Assembly (NCBI RefSeq): GCF_001699815.1
Contig: NZ_MCGB01000096.1
Span: forward strand, 62,001 to 126,000
Source: Ralstonia pickettii
GTDB taxonomy: Bacteria; Pseudomonadota; Gammaproteobacteria; Burkholderiales; Burkholderiaceae
DNA: 64,000 bases
Reading direction: 5' to 3'
Part shown: positions 17,030-26,238 of the stretch, in pieces
Position numbering within the stretch: the stretch's first letter is position 1
Layout of the letters: every line of letters starts with the position of its first letter
Translations under genes and position numbers: made by a program
The notes under the pieces: generated by a model
The model's database searches: none
Seen by the model: only the letters and a program-made list of their open reading frames with translations
What the model was told of the DNA's origin: nothing

Positions 17030-17542
17030 ATGCCAAAACGACTCAGCAGATGGATCAGCCTGACGGCACTCGCCCTTTGCGCGTGTGCCTCGCTCAACCC
17101 TGTGCAGACAGCGCAAAAGATGATCGGCCAGCCGGAAAGTGCTGTGCGAGAAACCTTTGGCGCACCCACCGAGACCTATCAGCTTGCGGATGGCACGCAC
17201 CGCTGGATTTACTCCAAGCAGCCGCTCGGGCACGAGGTGTATGCCGCCGATTTTGACGCCAACGGCAAGCTCACCAACTATCGGCAAATGCTGACGGAAA
17301 AGGAAATCTACGAGGCGCGCCCGGGTGTGTGGACCAAACGCGATGTGCTCGAGCGCTTCGGCACACCGAAAGAGCCGACGCAGTACTACCCGCTGATGAA
17401 GAGGGAGGCGTGGTCATACCGGATGTACGTCGCCGGGACTCAGCAGGCGCACTTCAACGCCCTGTTTGACGACAACGGCGTGCTCGATCGCACCATGATC
17501 GTCGTCGACCCGCTTGGCGGGGACCACCACAGCCGCAAGTAA
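17030..17542 (+). CDS. lipoprotein, SmpA/OmlA (BamE)-like
   Basis: A 170-residue envelope protein. The signal peptide MPKRLSRWISLTALALCACAS ends in a lipobox (LCAC), so it should be lipidated at a Cys near residue 18-20. Two repeats follow of the short motif G.PE/KE..A.R..FG.PTETY....T.RWIY type (MIGQPESAVRETFGAPTE and VWTKRDVLERFGTPKE), as in the BamE/SmpA/OmlA fold. Function beyond outer-membrane association is unclear. A hairpin follows the stop. Confidence 0.8.
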   Translation: MPKRLSRWISLTALALCACASLNPVQTAQKMIGQPESAVRETFGAPTETYQLADGTHRWIYSKQPLGHEVYAADFDANGKLTNYRQMLTEKEIYEARPGVWTKRDVLERFGTPKEPTQYYPLMKREAWSYRMYVAGTQQAHFNALFDDNGVLDRTMIVVDPLGGDHHSRK

Positions 17543-17552
17543 TACAGAGCCC

Positions 17553-17573
17553 GGCGACGCATTGCACGTCGCC
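17553..17573. terminator. hairpin between convergent genes
   Basis: GGCGACG (17553-17559) pairs with CGTCGCC (17567-17573) over a 7-base loop, placed between the lipoprotein and cheV genes that converge here. There is no T-run on either strand, so it is a weak or factor-assisted bidirectional terminator at best. Confidence 0.45.
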
Positions 17574-17596
17574 CGGCCCCATGCCTGGCTCAGTGC

Positions 17597-18550
17597 TTAA
17601 CCCAGCGCAGAAGCAATAGCCTGCGCGAGCTCGTTGGCTTCGAACTTGGCCACGTAGCCGTTGGCGCCGACGCGGCGCACGTGGTCTTCATTGGCCGAGC
17701 CCGACAGCGACGAGTGAATCACCACCGGAATCGACTGGAACGCCGGCTCGGTTTTGATCTTGCGGGTGAGCGTGAATCCGTCCATCTCGGGCATTTCCAG
17801 ATCGGTCAACACCAGCGCAATCTTGTCGCGCACGGTCTTGCCTTCGCGGGCGGCATCGCGTGCGATGTTCTGCAGCGTATCCCAGGCTTCCTGGCCGCTC
17901 TTGGTCATGACGTACGGCGTGCCCATCGCCTCCAGGCCGTTGGCGATCAGCGAGCGCGCGAGGCCCGAGTCATCCGCCACCAGCAGCTTGGCACCCGGCG
18001 GCAGCTTGATCGGGCGCTCGTCATTGTCGGGCGCCAGATCGGTGCGGCGGGTCGGGAACACGTCCACCAGAATCTGTTCGACGTCGATCACCTGCGCCAG
18101 ACGCGAGTTATCAGCGTTGCCGTCCAGGCGCGCCAGGCTGGTGATATTGCTGCTGCCCACGCTCGCCTCGGCCGGGAAGATCTGGCTCCATTCCAGGCGC
18201 ACGATTTCGTCCACTTCTTCCACCGCAAAGCCTTGGGTGGTACGCGCGTATTCGGTAATCAGCAGGATGTTGGCGTTACCGTTCTTGGTGCCGATCACGC
18301 TGGCGAGGTCGATCACGGGAATGATCTGGCCGCGCACATTGACCGCACCCAGGATATGGGCGCCGGCGTCCGCCACATGCGTTACAGGCGGCATGACCAT
18401 GATCTCGCGCACCTTGAACACGTTAATGCCGAACATCTCGCGCTGATTGGAGCGCGCAGATTCGCCCAGGCGGAACAGCAGCAGCTCAAAGCGGTTGTTG
18501 TTCGTCAGATTGGTCCGTTCATCGACTTCGTGCTGCGAATGCTGTGACAT
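17597..18550 (-). CDS. cheV: chemotaxis coupling protein CheV
   Basis: A 317-residue two-domain protein. Residues about 20-170 form a CheW-like coupling domain (FGINVFKVREI, GAVNVRGQIIPVIDLA), and about 185-317 a receiver domain with LLVADDSGLARSLI and the phospho-acceptor Asp in ALVLTDLEMPEMDGF. CheV connects chemoreceptors to CheA and may buffer signalling through phosphorylation. It stands apart from a che operon. Start ATG at 18550 with a GGGGGA site. It fits with the chemoreceptor at 55570-57114. Confidence 0.92.
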   Translation of the reverse strand: MSQHSQHEVDERTNLTNNNRFELLLFRLGESARSNQREMFGINVFKVREIMVMPPVTHVADAGAHILGAVNVRGQIIPVIDLASVIGTKNGNANILLITEYARTTQGFAVEEVDEIVRLEWSQIFPAEASVGSSNITSLARLDGNADNSRLAQVIDVEQILVDVFPTRRTDLAPDNDERPIKLPPGAKLLVADDSGLARSLIANGLEAMGTPYVMTKSGQEAWDTLQNIARDAAREGKTVRDKIALVLTDLEMPEMDGFTLTRKIKTEPAFQSIPVVIHSSLSGSANEDHVRRVGANGYVAKFEANELAQAIASALG

Positions 18551-18667
18551 CGCGTCTTCCCCCGTTCATGCACACGTTATGTGGCGGTAAACGGCAGGGC
18601 GTTAGGCAACTTGAAGGCGTTTTGCGAATGTGAAGGCCGCGCCCTTCCAGCGTGGGGGAAAAGCCGC

Positions 18668-19573
18668 CTAGGCAATCTTCACATGGGCGACCAGGAAATC
18701 CAGAAACGCCCGCACGCGCGCCGGCAGATGCGCGCCCTGGCCAACATAGACGGCGTGGATGTCTTCGGCCTCGCCGGGGTTGTAATCCTCCAGGACGGGA
18801 ACGAGTCGACCCGCCTCCAGATCGGCGCGCACCTGAAACTCGGCCAGGCGCGCCAAGCCCAGCCCGGCAACCGCCACGGCACGCAGCGCCTCGCCATCGC
18901 TGATCTGCGTGTTGCCCTGCGGTATGAACTCGGTACGGCGACCGCGCTTGATAAAGGGCCAGGCATTCATTGCCCGCACATAGCTGAACGCCAGGCAGTT
19001 GTGGTTCGTTAAATCAGCCGGCGTGCGTGGCGTCCCGGCGCGCGCCAGATAGGCCGGCGACGCGACCACCATCAAGCGCGTGTGTCCCAGCTTGCGCGCC
19101 ACCAGACGTGAACTCTTCAGCGGGCCACTGCGCAGCGCAACATCGGTGCGGTCTTCCAGCAGATCGACCACTCGATCCGTGAGCGCAATGTCGAGCGACA
19201 CCTCCGGATGGCACGCCAGAAACGCCGGCACGATCGGCAGCAGCAAGTGCGTGCCGACTGGCACATTTGAATTGATGCGCAACCGCCCTGCGGGCTGTGC
19301 ACCGGCGGAAGCCGCGCGCTCCGCCTCGTCCAGATCGGCCAGCACCGTCACGCTGCGTTCATAGAACGCCGTGCCCTCGGGCGTGAGTTGGAAGCGCCGC
19401 GTGGATCGGTTTACCAACCGCGCAACGAGGCGAGCCTCCAGCCGTGCCACCAGCTTGCTCACCGCCGACGGCGTCATCCGGCAAGCGCGCGCCGCAGCAG
19501 AGAAGCCGCCCTCCTCCACGACCCGAACAAAGACTTCCATCTCGCCAAAGCGATTGACATCGAGCCGCGACAT
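18668..19573 (-). CDS. LysR-family transcriptional regulator
   Basis: A 301-residue LysR protein with N-terminal helix-turn-helix (GGFSAAARACRMTPSAVSKLVARLE, about 22-46) and a CrgA-like effector domain (DVALRSGPLKSSRLVARKLG). It is divergent from the SDR gene at 19681 with 107 bases between, so that gene is its likely target. Many LysR/SDR pairs of this kind exist in Burkholderiales, with unknown inducers. Confidence 0.88.
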   Translation of the reverse strand: MSRLDVNRFGEMEVFVRVVEEGGFSAAARACRMTPSAVSKLVARLEARLVARLVNRSTRRFQLTPEGTAFYERSVTVLADLDEAERAASAGAQPAGRLRINSNVPVGTHLLLPIVPAFLACHPEVSLDIALTDRVVDLLEDRTDVALRSGPLKSSRLVARKLGHTRLMVVASPAYLARAGTPRTPADLTNHNCLAFSYVRAMNAWPFIKRGRRTEFIPQGNTQISDGEALRAVAVAGLGLARLAEFQVRADLEAGRLVPVLEDYNPGEAEDIHAVYVGQGAHLPARVRAFLDFLVAHVKIA

Positions 19574-19680
19574 TGTGATTTCAATTCATAGATGTTGTTC
19601 TTACAGGCAGTCTATCGCACAGATCCGAGCGTTCTCATACTGGTGGTCATTGCTGATTCGTACTTCAACCCAACTCCAAC

Positions 19681-20742
19681 ATGACTGCACAGGACAAAGT
19701 TGCGCTCGTCGTGGGCGCGCAGGGCGTGATCGGCCGCAACCTGATCGAGTACCTCGCCACATTGGACGACTGGCGCATCGTGGGCCTGTCGCGTCGCGGT
19801 GGAGCATCGACAGAGCGCATCCAGCACATCGCCGTCGACCTGCTCGACGCGGCCGACACGCGCATCAAGCTCGGCGCACTCGACAGCGTCACCCACCTCT
19901 TCTACGCCGCCTATCAGGACCGTGCGACCTGGGCTGAGCTGGTGCCGCCCAACCTCACCATGCTGACCAACGTGGTCGACGCCATCGAAGCCGCATCGTC
20001 CAACCTCGTGCACATCAGCCTAATGCAGGGCTACAAAGTCTACGGCGGCCACCTCGGGCCGTTCAAAACGCCCGCGCGCGAAACCGATGCGCACTTCATG
20101 CCGCCCGAATTCATGTTCGATCAGCAGACCTTGCTGGAAGCGCGCCAGTTGGGCAAGGCATGGACATGGTCGGCAATCCGCCCATCAGTGGTGGGCGGCT
20201 TTGCGCTCGGCACCCCGATGAACCTGGCTGTGGCCATTGCCATGTATGCGTCGATCTCGAAAGAACTGGGCCTGCCGCTGCGCTTTCCCGGGAAACCCGG
20301 CGCATATGACCATCTGCTGGAAATGACTGACGCCGGCCTGCTCGCCCGCGCCACCGTGTGGGCCGCCTCCGACCCACGCTGCGCCAACCACGCCTTCAAC
20401 ATCAACAACGGCGACCTGTTCCGCTGGAGCGAAATGTGGCCGAAGATCGCGCGGTACTTTGACTTGGAAGTCGCCCCGCCGCTGGCCTTGTCGCTTGACA
20501 CCGTCATGGCCGACAAGGAGCCTCTATGGCAGAGCATGATCGCCAGGCATGGTTTGGCGAACACGCCCTACCGCGATGTGTCTTCGTGGCGCTTTGCCGA
20601 TTTCGTCTTCTCGTGGGACTACGACATGTTCGGCGACGGCTCCAAGGCGCGCCGCTTCGGCTTTCACGAATATGTGGAGACGGAAGCGATGTTCATGCGC
20701 ATCTTCGACGACTTGCGCCAGCGCAGAATCATTCCGGGCTAG
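19681..20742 (+). CDS. SDR-family NAD(P)-dependent reductase, PRISE-like
   Basis: A 353-residue extended short-chain dehydrogenase. The nucleotide motif is VALVVGAQGVIGRNL (about 7-21) and the catalytic Tyr/Lys region is the atypical LMQGYKVYGGHLG. This layout, together with PPEFMFDQQTLLEARQ and RPSVVGGFALG, resembles the progesterone-5-beta-reductase/iridoid-synthase-like (PRISE) branch, which reduces enones. Divergent from a LysR gene. A hairpin without T-run (20757-20781) follows the stop. Substrate unknown. Confidence 0.82.
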   Translation: MTAQDKVALVVGAQGVIGRNLIEYLATLDDWRIVGLSRRGGASTERIQHIAVDLLDAADTRIKLGALDSVTHLFYAAYQDRATWAELVPPNLTMLTNVVDAIEAASSNLVHISLMQGYKVYGGHLGPFKTPARETDAHFMPPEFMFDQQTLLEARQLGKAWTWSAIRPSVVGGFALGTPMNLAVAIAMYASISKELGLPLRFPGKPGAYDHLLEMTDAGLLARATVWAASDPRCANHAFNINNGDLFRWSEMWPKIARYFDLEVAPPLALSLDTVMADKEPLWQSMIARHGLANTPYRDVSSWRFADFVFSWDYDMFGDGSKARRFGFHEYVETEAMFMRIFDDLRQRRIIPG

Positions 20743-20840
20743 AGCATCCGGATGCCTCGGCCAGCGGGATTCACTGGCCGATCCGGCTAGGGGGATGTCC
20801 CGACTCGGGTTTCCTCAGGAAGGGCCGATATAGTGAAGGC

Positions 20841-20917
20841 GGGACGGTAGCTCATGGGTCGAGCGGCGACGGTTTACCGACGCAGGCAGGCAGGTTCAAA
20901 TCCTGTACGTCCCACCA
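20841..20917 (+). tRNA. tRNA-like gene with irregular anticodon arm
   Basis: A 77-base sequence folds as a cloverleaf. Acceptor GGGACGG/ACGTCCC has six of seven pairs, with discriminator A and an encoded CCA. The D-arm is GCTC/GAGC with GGG in the loop. The T-arm is GCAGG/CCTGT with loop TTCAAAT. The anticodon arm is odd: GCGAC/GACGC contains an A-A mismatch and encloses eight bases, GGTTTACC, so no standard seven-base loop with U33 can be drawn. A TATAGT box at 20829-20834 is well placed for transcription. It is either a decayed tRNA or an unusual one. The mobile island begins about 30 bases after its 3' end. Confidence 0.6.
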
Positions 20918-20945
20918 TCTGATGATTTATTGAGAAACAACAAAT

Positions 20946-21022
20946 GTGTGCCGTTAAGCATAAAGTGGCCATCTGGACAGGTTATGCTTGTTTACCCGAT
21001 GGGCCACATTTTGCTTTATTGC
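20946..21022. repeat. left end of Tn7-like element: transposase-binding repeats
   Basis: Three related repeats lie together. One is inverted at 20954-20970 (reads GGCCACTTTATGCTTAA on the minus strand). Two are direct, TGGACAGGTTATGCTTG at 20974-20990 and GGCCACATTTTGCTTTAT at 21002-21019. TGTGTGCC at 20946 could be the terminal TGT-type tip of a Tn7-like end, but no matching right end was found to confirm it. The same repeats recur at 48155-48281. Position between the tRNA-like gene and tniQ suits a transposon end bound by the TnsB domain. Confidence 0.75.
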
Positions 21023-21073
21023 TAAATCGTGTTAACGTGAAAAGTTGCCTGCTGCTCTGCAGAAGCAGGGCGC

Positions 21074-21097
21074 AAAAAAGCCGGCCACATGGCCGGC
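21074..21097 (-). terminator. rho-independent terminator of the tniQ operon
   Basis: On the minus strand GCCGGCC pairs with GGCCGGC over the loop ATGT, followed by six T (plus-strand A-run 21074-21079). It lies 23 bases after the tniQ stop and before the end repeats, so it should insulate the transposon operon from its end. Confidence 0.85.
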
Positions 21098-21119
21098 TTT
21101 CATAGTTCTTGATAGTCGT

Positions 21120-22418
21120 TCAGTTCGACTCGATTCGTTCCTTGGCGCCCCGCAGCAAGCTGATGACGCCCCTGACGCTGCCAAGAACTTGTTGAGGGAC
21201 TCGCGCCCTCATCTCCCGAAGATTGATAGCTTTGCCTTCGTCAACAATGTCCACGCAGGCAGCATCAATAGCCTCTCGCGCGTTTTCTAAACTCTGCTCC
21301 CCTCGGCGCCGCATATATTGCTGCCAGCGCTCGGCCAGGATGCGGGCCTCCGTGTTGGCGTTCTGGTAGAGCAAGCGCACATCAATATCGAGGCGCCGCG
21401 CCGCCTCAGCCACGCTCACCGGAACCGGCAATGTCCTCATCGCCATGAGTTCCACCCGTATCTGGTCCCAATCCAACGTCCGTCGCGGCGCACGCTGCCC
21501 GTGGCGCGGAAACAGCATGGCCAGCTGCTGGCATGGGACGGTTGCAGGCGACCAACCAGCCAAGTCACCTGCCAGTAGCTTGTGAAGCGACAGCCCCGCC
21601 TGTGAAGCGATGCGCAGATGAGCGGGCAACGCAGGTATGCCGCCATCTTTGAGCCAATGGTGCACCGTTGCCTTGCTCAGACCGATACGCCGAGCAAATG
21701 CCGCACTCTTACCGTTGTCCAGGCGGGTGACCAGCTCGCCTACGCTCTCGTGGAGCAGCGCCCTTGTCGGCAAAGACTCCAGCGTTGCCTGAGCTGCCAC
21801 CATCTCACCAACCTGAGACGCTTTCCAAATTTCCTCAGGAGTAGCTGGGTTGCGATGTTCAACATCACCGAGAAATGCTCCGCAGTGAGCGCACCACCCG
21901 GGCACGACGTAGGCAAACTTGTGCCGCGCATCGGTGCGGCCACAGTCGGGACAGATATGAACTAATTGCGTCTGGTGCCTTGGACATGTTGTGACGCAGC
22001 CGACTTCCCACGCCAGTCGGAAGTATGGTGATTGGCCTGACTCACGGTCTTCGGTCAAGCATTTCGGGCACCAACGCGCCAACGTTGTTGTGAGGCTTTG
22101 CTGGGCAATGACGTCTCTCCATGGCAGCAGCGTCAACCGGTCCAGGTTGCCAACACTTGTCAGCGCCGAGAGCGCCCCCGACCAGTTACTCGCTGCTTCG
22201 CCATTGCCGCTCAGGTGGAGGCGCTTCCAATTGTAATTTGCGGACAGCTCCTGCCCAATAGTCCCCGCGACCTTGCGCGACAACTCGGTGACGGAAACCG
22301 CGTGAGAGGCCGCCAATCGACACAGGTAGCTCAGCAGGCTCTCGACTTCCGGCGTGCCGATTCCGATAGGCGCCAGCGCATGCAAAGTAGAGCGCGGATT
22401 TACAAATTGGGTGGTCAT
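21120..22418 (-). CDS. tniQ: TniQ-family target-selection protein
   Basis: A 432-residue TniQ/TnsD-type protein. The zinc-binding N-terminal half has CPKC, a CPRH pair, CPDC and CAHC (about residues 142-196), and the C-terminal half contains a helix-turn-helix (FARRIGLSKATVHHWLKDGG, about 238-257) and a basic tail. Such proteins bind an attachment site or a targeting complex and recruit TnsC. At 432 residues it is shorter than TnsD (about 500) but longer than Cascade-associated TniQ. Its start overlaps the tnsC stop by 4 bases (ATGA), showing coupled translation. Two broken relatives lie at 32436-32595 and 48395-48835. Confidence 0.88.
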   Translation of the reverse strand: MTTQFVNPRSTLHALAPIGIGTPEVESLLSYLCRLAASHAVSVTELSRKVAGTIGQELSANYNWKRLHLSGNGEAASNWSGALSALTSVGNLDRLTLLPWRDVIAQQSLTTTLARWCPKCLTEDRESGQSPYFRLAWEVGCVTTCPRHQTQLVHICPDCGRTDARHKFAYVVPGWCAHCGAFLGDVEHRNPATPEEIWKASQVGEMVAAQATLESLPTRALLHESVGELVTRLDNGKSAAFARRIGLSKATVHHWLKDGGIPALPAHLRIASQAGLSLHKLLAGDLAGWSPATVPCQQLAMLFPRHGQRAPRRTLDWDQIRVELMAMRTLPVPVSVAEAARRLDIDVRLLYQNANTEARILAERWQQYMRRRGEQSLENAREAIDAACVDIVDEGKAINLREMRARVPQQVLGSVRGVISLLRGAKERIESN

Positions 22419-23458
22419 GCGGCACGCCTATCGTAACTTGCCCTTGAACGCTGGAGTTTTGGCATTACTCGAATGAGGCTCGGCCCGATGGCCGCCTCGC
22501 CGTCAACAATTTCCTCCAGAATTCGCTTGTGCTGTGCTTCATTGAGCAAAGCTCGCTTCAAGGCTTCGACAGACCAACCGCCACCGGCCTCCGAAAGTCT
22601 TGCCGCACGGGCGAGCACGCTGCTCAGCGTTCCCACGCATCCCAGCGTGTTCCCAAGGAGTGCATTGGAGTAGCGCGTCAACTGACCGCCCCATAGGTGC
22701 GACAACGCTTTCTCGAAGGACTGGATGCAGGCCTCAAATGCCCGAACATCCTCCGGTCGGTCCTCCCGATAACGCTCGAAATGCAGCACATGAGTGCGTC
22801 GCGCCAATTGCCCAGATAGTGAAACGAGTTGGTAGAGGTCATATGAGCCGACCATGACCATCTGGGTGCCACACTGGTTGACGAGGGACTTCAGCGTGTC
22901 CAGTTGAATCTCCAACCTGCTATTGCCACGCGTCTGACGAATGATGTGCGCCGCCTCGTCGATGACAACGAATCGAACTTGGCGCTCACGCAGTCCACGC
23001 TCAACAGCAGTCCGTAGCGCCGCGAGGCTATTGCCGCTGGCGCCTCGGGGGCGCACGAGCCGTCCCGACTGCGGGTCCACGCCGTATGCCACTTTGGGGG
23101 CGTCGAGGTTATCGCCCAGCTGACTCAGGATTCGCTGATAAAAAAGCCGCCAGGAGAAATCGCTCTCGCCAGACGCGGGCGCCTCAACGTAGATTGCTGG
23201 AATGACCCCAGCATTCGACTCCATCTGGGTGCTCGCCTGAACGAGCGCATTCTCGACCATAAATTTGGCCAACGTTGTTTTACCTGCACCCGTGGGGCCA
23301 CACACCAGTAGGATGCTGTCTTGGCTGCCGGGGTATATCAGCGTGTCAAGTTCAGCCATCACGTCGATAACACGTGTGTGTTTGATGCGCTTGCCTGACA
23401 AACTGCTGGCGGACGCTTTAACCGGCGACAGCGGAGAAGAGTGTTGTTGTTGCTGCAT
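22415..23458 (-). CDS. tnsC: TnsC/TniB-family AAA+ transposition ATPase
   Basis: A 347-residue AAA+ ATPase. Walker A is GPTGAGKT (about 54-61) and Walker B VRFVVIDEAAH (DE about 167-168), with the sensor-like segment MVMVGSYDLY and HFERYREDRPEDV downstream. In Tn7-like systems this protein forms filaments or rings on DNA and passes the target signal from TniQ to the transposase. Eight bases separate it from tnsAB and it overlaps tniQ. Family membership (TniB versus TnsC) cannot be split finely by eye. Confidence 0.88.
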   Translation of the reverse strand: MQQQQHSSPLSPVKASASSLSGKRIKHTRVIDVMAELDTLIYPGSQDSILLVCGPTGAGKTTLAKFMVENALVQASTQMESNAGVIPAIYVEAPASGESDFSWRLFYQRILSQLGDNLDAPKVAYGVDPQSGRLVRPRGASGNSLAALRTAVERGLRERQVRFVVIDEAAHIIRQTRGNSRLEIQLDTLKSLVNQCGTQMVMVGSYDLYQLVSLSGQLARRTHVLHFERYREDRPEDVRAFEACIQSFEKALSHLWGGQLTRYSNALLGNTLGCVGTLSSVLARAARLSEAGGGWSVEALKRALLNEAQHKRILEEIVDGEAAIGPSLIRVMPKLQRSRASYDRRAA

Positions 23459-23466
23459 AGGAAACC

Positions 23467-26238
23467 TTAAAAGTCCTCGAACTCAGGGGAGTCGTCCCCC
23501 GCTGCAGCCTCTTGCAGCGGTGCGGACGGATTTGTTGTTGTCCACGGTTCTGCCGGCACACCGACAGCACTTGATGAGGCCTCGATGAGGCTGAATCGAT
23601 GCGGAAGCGTTGCCGGCGTAACGCTCGACAGTTGCAGAAAGTTGTATAGCGATTTGTTTTCGGCCTGGCGGTCGAACTCAACAGCCATGGCGCCCTCAGG
23701 CGTAAAAATTTGCATGAATTCGCGAAGCCGCTGAGCAGCACGTTCGTCCGTCGCGCTTGCATGTGTCCGGCGGCGAAACTCTTCCGACAACGCCTTCTGC
23801 TCCGCTTCGGTCAGTTGCCCGAGGCCATGCAGGTTCCGGCAAACAGCTTGATGCCATTGGTCTTTCACACGAACGTAGACCGAAGAAGCATCCCATGGGT
23901 CATAACGGACAGACAGGTGCTTGCCCGCGACATTGGAGGACCGGAACACGTCATTCCAGTAAAGCCGGTCGTCCACCTTGACACCGCGTTGTCGATGGAC
24001 CTTCCGGGCACCGCCGCGGTCAACCGGTGGGCAGGTCGCAATTAGGAAAGCTTGGTTGAAGAGAATCTGCCGCTGCGGACGCACGCCGCTCTCGCGCAAG
24101 CCCCGTTGGAACGCATCCCTCGGGGATTCGTCGAGCGCCGGATGGCGCTCCTGGTCGTAGTACTCGGTGGCCCAGTATTGAATGCCGCGATAGAGCCTTT
24201 CGAGCGTCCATTCGGCGAGCTTCTTTGGCAGATGTGAGCCGGAAACTTCGCGCACGTTCTTCGTCGCCTTGGTGTTGCCAGCCAAATTGTGGATGTATTC
24301 GGTGTGCAAGCGCCCGAACATACGTTCAAGGACAGCACCGTGGCGCGGCCGCCCTGCTGGCCGAAAACGCAAATGGACGCCCATTACCTCTAGGAATGAC
24401 TGGAACGCGGCTGACATGAAATCACGGCCGTTGTCGACAACAATGAATTCAGGCAATCGATGGAATCGCTGGACCATGTCCCGGATGGCCATCATGACTG
24501 ACACATAAGATGGCGAATCGAAGGTCAGATAAAGCGCAAGAATGCGCCGCGACCAAGCGTCCACGACTAGTGTCAGCCACGGACGCCCGAGCGGCTTTCC
24601 CGACCGACTCGAAATGAGTTCAATGTCCAGTTGAGTATGGTCGATGTGGACGTATTGGAACGGCCGACTGCCGTGAACAGGTGTGTCGTAATAGAGTACA
24701 TCTACGAACGTATCCTGCTTGTAAGCCATGCGTTTTCCATGCCGAACCCGGACATCGTGATTGGTTTCCAATGCCTTGATGTGCTTTATCAAAGTCGGGT
24801 AGGAAATCGGCTCTACCGCCTCCTCTTTGCAAGCGACCAGAAGAAATCTGTGGCACGCCTTGTAATTGATGGCTTTGTTGGTCCGCCACTGTTCATCGAT
24901 GACCCGAGCCAGTACGGCCAATTGTGGTTCGCTCAGTCGCACCGTGCGATTGCCACGCGCTTTGGTGCGAGGAATCAACGCTACGCCTTTGCTACTGCCA
25001 TTTGCCTCGGCGACGCATTGGCGAGCCGCCCACCGTCTCCGCGTGCGGGGAGAACCAGCGCCGTCGGCTGAGCATGAGTCAAGCAACGCCTGCCGTCGCA
25101 GCGCCTCTTCGAAGTCCTCCTGCGAGTAACGGCTCAACTCCTGGCTGGCTGCGTGGCTACCGTGGAGTACGGTGATGTGCTTGTCTTCATGCGCGCCCAG
25201 TAGCCATGCGCGACGCAGCGTAATGCTCGCTCCATCTTGCGTGTTGCAGACCACACTTTCTTCGCCGACCACAACTACCGTCAGCTCCTGCCCCTCGAAC
25301 AGAAATGCGGTGCCCACTTTGATGTCGAGCGCGAATTGAGCCAGCCCGGGCGGGCCGGCTGTGGCAGCCTCTGCAATCATGAAGTCGCGCAGGACCTCAT
25401 CCCGATATAGACGAAATAACCGTTTCTCCGTCAGCGATTCGCGGTCGAGGTCCGTGGCAACTAAATTGTCGGCGATAGCCTTGTTGAGCATATCCGCGTT
25501 CAATTCGTAGGGCGCAGCAAGCAACTCAGAGAACGACAGGTGGCCGTGCACCTGTAAGGCTTCGCGCAGCACTGCCACCGCAGCAGCCGAGCACGGTTCA
25601 GTTGTGGGGCAAAAATAATCTGCTAGATACAGCAGATTTTCCACGCGCCGGCGCGGAATAAACGCATCGCTGAAGATGCGGTAACGAATACCGAGTTCCG
25701 CGAGCTGCTCTTCGATTTGGGGCGAGCGCCATAGACCGTCGCTCGTCTTGGCGTAGCGATATGGGTATCGCTCCGCGAGTCGAGTGAGCGTGGCTTCCGA
25801 CTTCCATTCTTCCAGTGTGAAACCATCGTGGCGGATAGTCAGGAAGTCCGGAATGTGTCGATGAGAATGGATTTCCCCAGTCGCCTTATCGACAAATTCG
25901 AATTGCCGTTCGCAAGGTTGCGAATAGAACTCGAGCACACCGTCGTCGTACTCCATTCCGACTGCCGCAGCAAATTCGATGTGGCGGCTTTCTGTGGCGA
26001 TTTCGCACCCCATTTTGCGGCTGGCCAGGATGGTGATGACATTGCCTCCCTTGGACGTCACGTCACGTACCGGGGCTTGGACTCTTGCATCCAAAATGAG
26101 CTTGCGACCAGCTGTCGGAGTGCCTAGTCGGTCGAAAAATTGGGTAATTTGGGTCTTGTCCAGCATGACGGTGTAAACAGCATTTCCTGATGAAGCCGTG
26201 TAGTCACGCCGAACTGGCATAATCGACAAATCGGTCAC
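23467..26238 (-). CDS. tnsAB: TnsA-TnsB fusion transposase
   Basis: A 923-residue protein joining two transposase subunits. Residues about 80-205 form a TnsA-type endonuclease with the PD-(D/E)xK residues E88 (RHIEF), D131 (HIPDF) and E144-x-K146 (EEWKSE), followed by the TnsA-like ending IFSDAFIPRRRVENLLYL. Residues about 435-850 form a TnsB/rve transposase with DDE residues D533 (VHIDHTQ), D602 (VVDNGRDF) and E638 (AVLERMFG), D to E spacing 35. TnsA cuts 5' ends and TnsB 3' ends, so the fusion predicts cut-and-paste movement. Start is GTG at 26238; an ATG at 26220 is also possible. First gene of the operon. Confidence 0.9.
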   Translation of the reverse strand: MTDLSIMPVRRDYTASSGNAVYTVMLDKTQITQFFDRLGTPTAGRKLILDARVQAPVRDVTSKGGNVITILASRKMGCEIATESRHIEFAAAVGMEYDDGVLEFYSQPCERQFEFVDKATGEIHSHRHIPDFLTIRHDGFTLEEWKSEATLTRLAERYPYRYAKTSDGLWRSPQIEEQLAELGIRYRIFSDAFIPRRRVENLLYLADYFCPTTEPCSAAAVAVLREALQVHGHLSFSELLAAPYELNADMLNKAIADNLVATDLDRESLTEKRLFRLYRDEVLRDFMIAEAATAGPPGLAQFALDIKVGTAFLFEGQELTVVVVGEESVVCNTQDGASITLRRAWLLGAHEDKHITVLHGSHAASQELSRYSQEDFEEALRRQALLDSCSADGAGSPRTRRRWAARQCVAEANGSSKGVALIPRTKARGNRTVRLSEPQLAVLARVIDEQWRTNKAINYKACHRFLLVACKEEAVEPISYPTLIKHIKALETNHDVRVRHGKRMAYKQDTFVDVLYYDTPVHGSRPFQYVHIDHTQLDIELISSRSGKPLGRPWLTLVVDAWSRRILALYLTFDSPSYVSVMMAIRDMVQRFHRLPEFIVVDNGRDFMSAAFQSFLEVMGVHLRFRPAGRPRHGAVLERMFGRLHTEYIHNLAGNTKATKNVREVSGSHLPKKLAEWTLERLYRGIQYWATEYYDQERHPALDESPRDAFQRGLRESGVRPQRQILFNQAFLIATCPPVDRGGARKVHRQRGVKVDDRLYWNDVFRSSNVAGKHLSVRYDPWDASSVYVRVKDQWHQAVCRNLHGLGQLTEAEQKALSEEFRRRTHASATDERAAQRLREFMQIFTPEGAMAVEFDRQAENKSLYNFLQLSSVTPATLPHRFSLIEASSSAVGVPAEPWTTTNPSAPLQEAAAGDDSPEFEDF

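Noticed and set aside
20757-20781. Terminator after the SDR gene
   Set aside because: The 8-base stem is good but has no T-run and a 9-base loop; mentioned with the SDR gene rather than called.
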